Assembly: GCA_020060235.1 (NCBI GenBank)
Contig: JAGVAO010000194.1
Location: 1 to 56,310, forward strand
DNA length: 56,310 nt
From: Anaerolineales bacterium
Lineage (GTDB): Bacteria; Chloroflexota; Anaerolineae; Anaerolineales; Villigracilaceae
Direction: 5' to 3'
Position 1 is the first letter of the stretch, and every line of letters starts with the position of its first letter. Positions 43,840 through 51,900 of this stretch are shown here, in pieces. The translations under genes and the position numbers were made by a program. The notes under the pieces are model-generated. The model did no database searches and had not been told where the DNA came from. It worked only from the letters and a program-made list of their open reading frames with translations.

Positions 43840-45434
43840 GCCAGGTGCGCGTAATGGTGGTCGACGACGAGCCGGGTGTTGCCCTGCTATGCGAAAGGCT
43901 TTTGTCTGGCGCAGAGTTTTTGTCCCGCTCTTCGACCGACCCGCGCGCTGCCCTTGAGTTGCTCAAAAGCGAACCTTTCGATTTGCTGCTGGTCGATATT
44001 CGCATGCCCGAAATCAGCGGCTTCGATGTCATCCAACAGGCGCGCGAGTTGCAGCCAGAAATCGCCATCCTGGCAATCACCGGTTTCGGGACGGTCGAGA
44101 CGGCCATCCAGGCCCTGCGGCGCGGGGTCGATGGGTTGCTGCTCAAACCTTTCCAAAAGGATGAACTGCTCGAAGCCGTCCAGCAGGCCCTTTCCGACCG
44201 CCAGAAAAAACAGGACGTGGCCCGGATGCAGGCCCTGCGTCCGCTTTTCAGCGTGACCGAAACCCTGTTGTCGGAAACGAACCCCGAAAACCTGCAAACC
44301 CTTATCCTGGATACCGTTTCGAATCAATTTTCCTGCGCCAATGTGGCGCTTTACCGGGTATCGGAGCGCGACAACCAGGTTGCGCTGCTGGCCGGGCGGG
44401 GTAAAACCCCGGCGTCTGGCGTAATCGATTCCGGGGGCGGCATTGTCCAACGGGCTGCCGCAGTGGAGCAGCCCGTCTGGGGGGCGGTCGGGCAGGCGGG
44501 GGAGAAAGCCATCCAGCGTGAGTTGAAATCGCTTGGGCTGGGCAGCGTAATGGCGGTCCCGTCCGCATCGATGAACATGCGCTCGGTCTTGTTTGCGGCC
44601 CGCGACGTGGGCGAGCCTCCTTTCCGCGAAGCCGACCTGGATATGTTCCAAATCCTGGCGCGTCAGGCGACCATTGCGATGGATAACGCCAACCTGTACG
44701 GTGAACTGCGCGCCTATGTGCGCCGCGTCGAAGAGTCGCAGCGCGCCCTGGTGCAATCTGAAAAGTTGGCGGCGGCGGGCCGCCTGACCGCCTCGATTGC
44801 GCACGAGGTCAACAATCCGCTGCAATCGGTGCGCAATTGCCTGCACCTGGCAATGCGCGAAGACCTGCCGCCTGAGAGCCGTAAAAATTACATCGACCTG
44901 ACCATGCAGGAGGTCGAGCGCCTGATGATGACGGTCGAGCGCATGTTGGATTTCTACCGTCCGAGTGTGGAGTTCAAACCGGTCAATATTCTTGACCTGT
45001 TGGAGCATGTACTCAACCTGCTTGGGGCGCAATTGCGCAGCCGTAACATTGTCGTCACAACGGCCTGGCCCGCCAAACTGCCCAGCGTACAGGCTATCCG
45101 AAACCAGGTCGAGCAGGTGTTCATTAACCTGGTCTTGAATGCTTTCGATGCAATGCCGGAGGGGGGCGAGTTATGGATTGATATTACGCAAAAACGGAAG
45201 ATGATACAAATAACTTTCCAAGATAGCGGGCCAGGCGTGCCTGACGAAATGCGCGAGACGATTTTCGAGCCGTTCATCAGCACAAAAAACGGAACCGGCC
45301 TGGGCCTTTCGGTCAGTTACGATATTATCACTGCGCACGGAGGCCGCCTTGACCTGCTTCCGGGCAAAAACGCTCAGGGCGCAACCTTTCGGGTAATGCT
45401 CCCAATCAAAGATGCCAAGGATGAGAAACCATGA
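43836..45434 (+). CDS. Receiver-GAF-histidine kinase (inverted hybrid)
   Basis: A 532-residue protein with order REC (1-125, Asp54 in LLVDIRMPEI), GAF (about 145-290, ending FQILARQATIAMDNANLY), coiled coil, HisKA with His323 (TASIAHEVNNPLQSV), and ATPase (NLVLNAFDAMPEGG, DSGPGVPD, NGTGLGLSVSYDIITAHGG). A receiver placed ahead of a kinase suggests that phosphorylation by the upstream kinase, or by another, gates this kinase's activity. It overlaps both neighbours by four bases. No membrane helix. Confidence 0.92.
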   Translation: MSQVRVMVVDDEPGVALLCERLLSGAEFLSRSSTDPRAALELLKSEPFDLLLVDIRMPEISGFDVIQQARELQPEIAILAITGFGTVETAIQALRRGVDGLLLKPFQKDELLEAVQQALSDRQKKQDVARMQALRPLFSVTETLLSETNPENLQTLILDTVSNQFSCANVALYRVSERDNQVALLAGRGKTPASGVIDSGGGIVQRAAAVEQPVWGAVGQAGEKAIQRELKSLGLGSVMAVPSASMNMRSVLFAARDVGEPPFREADLDMFQILARQATIAMDNANLYGELRAYVRRVEESQRALVQSEKLAAAGRLTASIAHEVNNPLQSVRNCLHLAMREDLPPESRKNYIDLTMQEVERLMMTVERMLDFYRPSVEFKPVNILDLLEHVLNLLGAQLRSRNIVVTTAWPAKLPSVQAIRNQVEQVFINLVLNAFDAMPEGGELWIDITQKRKMIQITFQDSGPGVPDEMRETIFEPFISTKNGTGLGLSVSYDIITAHGGRLDLLPGKNAQGATFRVMLPIKDAKDEKP

Positions 45435-46156
45435 AAACAAATATCCTGATAGTTGACGATGAACCGGTTGCGCGACAGTCTTTGGGCGATATTTTACAAC
45501 TCGAAGGCTATGCGGTTACGGCAGTCGCAAGCGGCGAGGCAGCTGTCGAGCACCTGCGCAATTACGCAGTTGACCTGATGATAGTCGACTTGAAGATGCC
45601 CGGCATGAGTGGACTCGACCTCGTGCAGGTTACCAGTCAACTCGCGCCCGATGCACAGATTATCCTGCTGACGGCCTATGGTTCGATGGAATCGGCGGTC
45701 GAGGCCCTGCGTCAGCGTGTGCATGATTACCTGCTCAAACCGGCTTCCCCCAACCAGATAATCGCCAGCGTCAAAAAAGGGCTGGAGCGGCGGGCGGTGC
45801 GTCTGGCCGAACAGGCCGAATCGCAGGCTGTCGCCGTCTCCTTGTTCAGAACTGCCGACGGGGTCGAAATCGACCTGATGCGCCGCACGGTTTCGGCCAA
45901 CGGCAAACTCGAAAACCTGACCCCGGCGGAGGGGCATTTGCTCAAGGTCTTTATCGAAAATCCCGGCAAGGTGTTCAGCCACCGCGAATTGGTTTTGCTC
46001 GTTCAGGGATATGATGTTTCGCAGCGCGAAGCCCAGGAAATTTTGCGCCCGCTGGTCAGCCGGCTGCGCCACAAACTCGAAGTCTTTCCCGGTTTATACG
46101 AAAGAATCATCAGCGTGCGCGGCACGGGATATGTATTCGAAAACGAGAAAAACTAA
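45431..46156 (+). CDS. OmpR/PhoB-type response regulator
   Basis: A 241-residue regulator: receiver with DDEP, Asp53 (MIVDLKMPGMSG), LLTAYGSMESA and LLKPASP, closer to NtrC-type receivers, then a linker and a winged-helix DNA-binding domain (about 148-238; LTPAEGHLLKVFIENPGKVF, RPLVSRLRHKLE, RGTGYVFE). It is the DNA-binding output of the operon. Its targets, possibly its own operon, are not visible. The stop overlaps the end of the opposite EamA gene by four bases. Confidence 0.93.
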   Translation: MKTNILIVDDEPVARQSLGDILQLEGYAVTAVASGEAAVEHLRNYAVDLMIVDLKMPGMSGLDLVQVTSQLAPDAQIILLTAYGSMESAVEALRQRVHDYLLKPASPNQIIASVKKGLERRAVRLAEQAESQAVAVSLFRTADGVEIDLMRRTVSANGKLENLTPAEGHLLKVFIENPGKVFSHRELVLLVQGYDVSQREAQEILRPLVSRLRHKLEVFPGLYERIISVRGTGYVFENEKN

Positions 46157-47103
46157 TCTTCCAGGTTCCAGGGAATGGGGGCAATTTGCGGCGGATGAAT
46201 CCAGGCCAGCCAGCCTCCTTTGGGCCGCTGCAAATTGGGTTTCTCGAAGGCAGCCAGAAGCAGGGTGATGCTCAGGATGGCCGCCCCGCCCCATTGAACA
46301 ATGGTCAGGCTCTCATTGAGCAGGATGTGACTGACAACGATGGTAACGAAGATTTCTGATAGACCCAACAGGGCGGTTTGCACACCGCCTATTTTTTTTA
46401 TGCCCAGAAAGAGCGTAAAGCGTGATGTGAACGTGACCAGGGTCAGCAGGATGACGGGCAGCCAGGATGCTTCCCCGGCGGCAGGCAGGCTGCGGTCGAA
46501 AATCAGGTATGCGGGCAGGGTGACCAGGCTCATCGCCAGCAGGGTGTATAGGGTGACAGTCGGAGCGGGGATTTCGTACAGCACGCGCTGGTTAATGGGG
46601 ATATGTAGGGCGTATAGGATGGCCGAGAAAATCATCATCAGCGTGGCGGGGATGGGGATGTTTGCCCCGCTGGGGTTAATCAGCAAAAAAACAGCCGCAA
46701 GCGCCAGGGCCATGCGCAGCACGGTCAGACGGCTGATGGGCTGTTTGTCCAGTATCGAGAAGAGTGCGACGAAGACGGGGTAGAGGGCGTACAGCAATTG
46801 CCCAACACTGGCGGGTAGTTCGCCGAGGGCCATGTAGTAAAAGAGCGAACCGAACCCGTTAATGGCTCCCGCCAAAAAGCAACCCGCCAGACCAACCGGA
46901 AAGATATAAAGAAATTGCCGCCTGAAGAGCAGCAAGATGAGGAAAATCATCGTGGCGGCCAGGCCGGTTCGCAGGGCCACTGTCAGCAGGGAACTGAATC
47001 CGGACAGGATGGCCCAGCGGCCAAAGACGGGCGCCAAGCCCAACAGGAAAGCGGATGACAGGGCTGCGAAGATGCCTATCCCCTGCCTGTTACTGGCTGT
47101 CAT
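46153..47103 (-). CDS. EamA-family (DMT) transporter
   Basis: A 316-residue membrane protein with ten helices in two EamA repeats (first ending LAAVFLLINPSG, second ending LLLAAFEKP). Typical features are the early GLAPVFGRWAI, LYALYPVFVALFSI at the end of the first repeat, and LGLSEIFVTIVVSHILLNE in the second. Members export metabolites such as amino acids, nucleotides or drugs; substrate unknown. The start at 47103 has AAAGGGAA upstream; an in-frame start 18 codons earlier is Cys/His-rich and unlikely. The next gene, threonine synthase, makes amino acid export a mild possibility only. Confidence 0.88.
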   Translation of the reverse strand: MTASNRQGIGIFAALSSAFLLGLAPVFGRWAILSGFSSLLTVALRTGLAATMIFLILLLFRRQFLYIFPVGLAGCFLAGAINGFGSLFYYMALGELPASVGQLLYALYPVFVALFSILDKQPISRLTVLRMALALAAVFLLINPSGANIPIPATLMMIFSAILYALHIPINQRVLYEIPAPTVTLYTLLAMSLVTLPAYLIFDRSLPAAGEASWLPVILLTLVTFTSRFTLFLGIKKIGGVQTALLGLSEIFVTIVVSHILLNESLTIVQWGGAAILSITLLLAAFEKPNLQRPKGGWLAWIHPPQIAPIPWNLED

Positions 47104-47212
47104 GCAATTCCCTTTCCTGCAACCTGTCCGGTCATCGGCGCAATGTTCATGCGGCAATTAAAACGGCAAAACAAGGTCGCCAGTCTTTCTAATGCATTGC
47201 GAAAACGTTTGA

Positions 47213-48892
47213 TTATCGAATCAGGGACTTAACTTCATCCAGGAATTCATCGCTCATGAAGTCCCCTTTTTGCATCAGGGCCTGGATTTGTCCTTTGAGC
47301 AGGTTCTTTTCGTCCTGGGTCAGTTCCTTGGCTGTCGAGACAATTACGGGGATGTGAACCGTATCGGGATTGTTCTTCATTGCATCCAGCACGGCAAAGC
47401 CGTCCATTTCCGGCATCATCAGGTCGAGAATCAACAGGTCGGGGCGTTCACGGTTGACCAGCTCGAGCGCCTCGCGCCCGTTGGTGGCCTCGAAGATGGT
47501 GTACTCGCCCTGTGATTGCAGGATGCGCCGAATCAGCCGCCGGGCATCGGGGGTGTCGTCGGCAATTGCGACGCGCGGAAAGCGGTCAGGCGCGACCCGG
47601 CTGAGGGCGGCCAGCAGACCTTCGCCTTCCTTGGGGGCCGGTTCCGCCTGGGCGGTTTCGCTTTCCTGCGGCAAGACGACATTTCGCGCCCAGCCCGAAC
47701 CAAGAACAAGCGGTTCGGCGGGCATCGTGTGACCCGTGCAGTTGACCACGACGGTATCGGTCGGCTTGATGACCCCGGCGCGAATCAGTTTGAACAACCC
47801 GGCGAAAGCGGCGGCAGCGGCAGGTTCAGCCGAGACACCTTCCATTTTTGCCAGCACATGCATGGCGCGGAAGGCCTCCTCGTCGGTGACGCTTTCGAAC
47901 AGTCCCTTATTTTCCTTGAATTCCTCGCGCAGCAAGGGGTAGGCGCGGCCCGGCGTGCCGGTGGCGAGGGTCTCAATGTGGGTTTTGGGGCTGATAACGG
48001 CGTTGGCTTCCTCAAGGTTTTGTTTCCAGGCATGCACCATTGGGGCGCAGCCATCAGCCTGGATGGCGGCAATCGATGGAATTTCATTGATGAAACCCAT
48101 GCGTTTCATTTCGTGGAAGCCCTTGCTGACGCCAATCGGGCCAAGCCCGCCGCTAATGGCCTGGATGTACCAGGTGGGCGTGCGCCACAGGCTGCCGTCG
48201 GTTGCCGGGCCGAGTTGTTCGGTCAGTTGTTCGGCAATTTCGTAGGCAATGGTTTTCATCCCCTCGACCGAGGTGATGGTGCGCGCGCCCATGTCATGAT
48301 ACAGGCCGCGCTGTTCGGCGAACTCAGCGGCAATTTTTTTGACCTGGTCATACGAGCCGGTAACTTTGACAACCTGGCTGCCGTACAGGGCAATTTCGCG
48401 CATTTTGACGGCGGGCACGAGGCTGGTGACAAAGGCCCATAACTTAATCCCGGCCCGGGCGGCAAAGGCCGAATAGGCGATGGCGACATTACCGGTCGAG
48501 GCGGCGACCATCTCGGTGATTCCGGCTTCTTTCAGCGCCGCAATCGTCACCGCAGCCTGGCGGTCTTTGAAAGACGCGCTCGGCCCCTGCCGCTCGTCTT
48601 TGATGAAAATGTTGGGGCAGCCGAGCATCAATCCCAGGTTGACCGCCTGGATGAGCGGTGTTCCGCCTTCGCCCATGCGCAGGCTGGTAACAGGTTTTTG
48701 GACAGGCAACAGTTCCTGGTAGCGCCACAGACCAAACGGACGTTTTTCCAGCGCATCAGGGAGGATTTTTGCAATATTGTCGTAATCGTAAATGGCCCTG
48801 CGCCACTGGCTTTTGCAGTTGGGGCAGTTGAATTCACTGGGATGATAGTGGTTGGTATGACCGCAATCAATGCACTCGATAAGACAGGCCAT
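47213..48892 (-). CDS. thrC: Threonine synthase fused to a C-terminal response-regulator receiver
   Basis: A 559-residue protein. The N-terminal zinc-ribbon-like part has CIDCG and CPNC (Cys7, 10, 23, 26). The PLP enzyme domain (about 40-405) has PLP-lysine Lys109 in SASFKDRQAA, AASTGNVAIAYSAFAARAG, the glycine loop ISGGLGPIGVSKG and NCTGHTMPAEP, as in threonine synthases (O-phosphohomoserine to threonine). After a Glu/Pro linker (about 408-440) a full receiver follows: VAIADDTPDARR, Asp490 in LLILDLMMPEMDG, VIVSTAKEL and MQKGDF. The reading frame is unbroken, so this is a true fusion, not a frameshift. Phosphorylation of Asp490 would be expected to control or localise the enzyme; that is inference. 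Confidence 0.92.
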   Translation of the reverse strand: MACLIECIDCGHTNHYHPSEFNCPNCKSQWRRAIYDYDNIAKILPDALEKRPFGLWRYQELLPVQKPVTSLRMGEGGTPLIQAVNLGLMLGCPNIFIKDERQGPSASFKDRQAAVTIAALKEAGITEMVAASTGNVAIAYSAFAARAGIKLWAFVTSLVPAVKMREIALYGSQVVKVTGSYDQVKKIAAEFAEQRGLYHDMGARTITSVEGMKTIAYEIAEQLTEQLGPATDGSLWRTPTWYIQAISGGLGPIGVSKGFHEMKRMGFINEIPSIAAIQADGCAPMVHAWKQNLEEANAVISPKTHIETLATGTPGRAYPLLREEFKENKGLFESVTDEEAFRAMHVLAKMEGVSAEPAAAAAFAGLFKLIRAGVIKPTDTVVVNCTGHTMPAEPLVLGSGWARNVVLPQESETAQAEPAPKEGEGLLAALSRVAPDRFPRVAIADDTPDARRLIRRILQSQGEYTIFEATNGREALELVNRERPDLLILDLMMPEMDGFAVLDAMKNNPDTVHIPVIVSTAKELTQDEKNLLKGQIQALMQKGDFMSDEFLDEVKSLIR

Positions 48893-48923
48893 TTTTTTTC
48901 AGTTCTCCTGGCAGGTTTTCCCT

Positions 48924-48951
48924 AAAAAAGGCGCACCGGGTTGGCGCGCCT
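48924..48951 (-). terminator. Rho-independent terminator downstream of the hybrid kinase gene
   Basis: Read on the minus strand, AGGCGCGCC pairs with GGTGCGCCT (one mismatch) around a five-base loop, directly followed by six Ts. It lies seven bases after the kinase stop. The stem ends the kinase transcript, so the threonine-synthase fusion downstream probably needs its own promoter or readthrough. Confidence 0.75.
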
Positions 48952-48957
48952 GTTTGG

Positions 48958-51900
48958 TTAGTGTTTTGCGTCCAATCTCTTGAGCGCTTTGTCCAGCGTG
49001 CTGAACAGTTCATCCTGCTCGAGCATTCCCTTTTGCAGCATGGTCTTGCCCAGGTTCGAGAGTTTGGCCTTTTCTTCGTCTTTCAGGTCGGCCCCGCTGA
49101 TGACCAGCACGGGAATATCGCGCAGGTCGGCGGAGGTTTTGAGCCGCTCAAGGATGGTGAACCCGTCGAGGTCGGGCATGAACAGGTCGAGGATGATGGC
49201 GTGCGGCTTTTTCTGGCTGATGAGTTCCCAGCCTTTTTGGCCGCCCTGGGCGAGGATGGGGTGATAGGCTTCTTTTTCCGCGATGATTCTTTCGATGAGA
49301 CGCAGGTCGTCGGCAGAGTCGTCGATAATCAAGACATCCCTAATCATCCCGTCCCCGTTCAGCCGGTTGAGCGATAGGAGTAGTTCATCCTGCAAAATGG
49401 GCTTGACCAGGTAGTCAGATGCGCCCAGGCTGAAGCCTTTCTCCTCCTCCTCGACAATCGAGCAGACGATGACCGGCACATCCCGAATTTCGGGGTCGGC
49501 TTTGATTTCGGCCAGTACCTGCCAGCCGTCGACTCCCGGCATCATAATATCGAGCGTGACAGCATAAGGCCTGAGCCGTTTGATGGTGTCTTTGGCGTTG
49601 GCGGGGTTCATGAGCGGCACAACCTGGTAGCCCTGCGGCTTGAGGTAGCGCTCATAAAGGTTGATAATCTGCTGGTCGTCGTCGATGCACAGGATAATTT
49701 TGCCTTCCTTGCCGTTTTCCTGCTGTGATTCCTGGTGGTAAACCGGAATGGTGAAGTAGAAAGTACTGCCTTCATTGACAACGCTGTGTACGCCAATGCG
49801 ACCGCCGTGCAGTTCGACCAGGCGCTGGCAGATGGAAAGGCCCAGGCCGGTGCCGCCCGACTTGCGGGTGGGCGACGAATCGACCTGCGAGAACGCCTGG
49901 AAGAGTTTGCTTTGGTCTTCGGGGGCGATGCCGGGGCCGGTATCGTGAACGCTGATAAGCACTTCTTGCAGGCCGGTCGAGGTGGTATGCGGCTTGGCTT
50001 CGATGGTGATGACGCCTTCTTCGGTGAATTTGGCAGCGTTGGCTATCAGGTTGAGTAACACCTGGCGGATGCGCATCGCATCGCCACGCACGGCGGGGAT
50101 GTTGCTGGCGATTTCTTTTTCAAGCCGAACCTGCTTGTCTTTGACCAGGCCAGCTGCGGTGGACATGACGCTATTAATCGTATCCACAATATTGATTTCT
50201 TCAATTGCCAATTCCATTTTGCCCGCTTCGATTTTCGACAGGTCGAGCACGTCGTTAATCAGGTTGAGCAAGTGCTGGCCTGAATTGTAGATGGCTGAGA
50301 GGTCCTGGTGTTGCTGTTCGTTGATTGGGCCGTCAATCCCTTTCAGGATGACCCGCGAAAAACCGATAATCGAGTTGAGCGGTGTGCGCAGTTCGTGCGA
50401 CATGTTTGCAAGGAACTGGCTCTTGATGCGGTCGAGTTCGCGCATTTCATTGACTGCCTGTTGTGCCAGTTCGTAAGAGCGGGCGTTATCAAGCGCAACG
50501 GCGATTTGGTCGGCCAGGGTTTCGAGAACGGCAATGTCTTCATCGAGGAACGCGCCGACCTCGCGGGCCTGAATGTCCAACGCGCCGATAACGCGCGAAC
50601 CGATTTTGAGCGGAATGCCCGCCTCCGCGCGGGTTTCGGGAAGCAGCGGGTTGGGGCGGTGGATTGGGTCAATGGCAGTGTTGTTGACGACCAGTGTTTT
50701 GCCGTTGCCGGTCACATAGCCGATGATGGATTTGGAGCCGACAGCCAGCGAGTGCTGGCGGTTTTTCATCTCTTCACCGGCGTCTCCGGTTGCCTCGCGC
50801 AGGACGGCATTGAAGCCGTTTTCCTCGACGGTGAAAATCGAAACGTGATAGTAGCCAAAGCGGTTGCGTAGCAGGTTGGCAGTACGGTTGAAGAGCGTTG
50901 GCATGTCGAGGGTTGAGGTAATCAGGCGGCCAACCTCGGTGGCGGTGGCCAGGTACTCATTTTGCCGCCGCAGGGCCTCTTCCGCGCTCTTGCGCTCGGT
51001 GACATCTCTTGCGACCCAAAAGACCTCGTTTTCGCTTAGCTGTGAAACACTGGCGTCGAACCAAAATTTTTGGCCGCCGATGCTTAACGGATACTCGACC
51101 TGGATTGTCTCTTTGCTTTGCAGGGCGCGCTGGATGGTCTCAAGGAAAATTTCCTGCAAATCGGGAGAAAGAACATCTTTTACCGTTTTACCGAGCAACT
51201 CTTCCGCGGGCATAAGCAGCCTGGACGGGTTGGTCGGCGCAATGCGCACATAACGGCCTTCCTTGTTGTAGACCACGATGACATCGTTCATCGAGTTGAA
51301 CAGCGCGCGCAACTCGGCTTCCGATTTCCCCAGGGCTTCTTCCGCCAGCATTTTCTCAACAACGGTGGCAATTTGAGGGGCCAAACGGCCCAGGGTTTCA
51401 AAGTGGTCGTTGGTGAGTGTAAGGCTGTCATCGTATGTTTGGGTGGCAAACATACCGATAACTTCCTTGGTTTTGAGCGGGATGCCCATCCATTGCATGG
51501 CCGGTTCGCCCACGAGGTCGATTTCGCCCTTTTGGTTTAGTTCGTTAATTCCTTCTTCGGTTAAGAAGAGTGGTTGGTCGTTCCGAATGACGTAATGAGT
51601 CAGGTTGTGAATGGGCGGGCCGGACCTCCACGGGTTGGGCGCTTTTTCATCCACCTTGAATGGGTAGGAAATAATTTCGTTTTCCCTGTCGTAAAGCGAG
51701 AAGTAAATATTCTTTGCCGGAACAATACGCAGGATGCCTTGGTGAATGAGTTCCAGCGCTTTTTCGACATTTTCCGCTTCGACCCCGGCTCTGACGATTT
51801 CTGCGATGACTTCTTCGATGGCTTCGTCAAGTCGCTGGGCGGTGATGTCTTTGTTCACGCCGCGATAGCCAATCATTGTGCCGGCATCGTCAAGGATGGG

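Noticed and set aside
43887-45032. 381-residue minus-strand ORF inside the hybrid kinase
   Set aside because: Arg/Gln/His-rich shadow frame of a gene with clear REC, GAF and kinase motifs.
47213-48892. Possible frameshift or misjoin between threonine synthase and receiver
   Set aside because: A single continuous reading frame with a normal linker; both domains complete.
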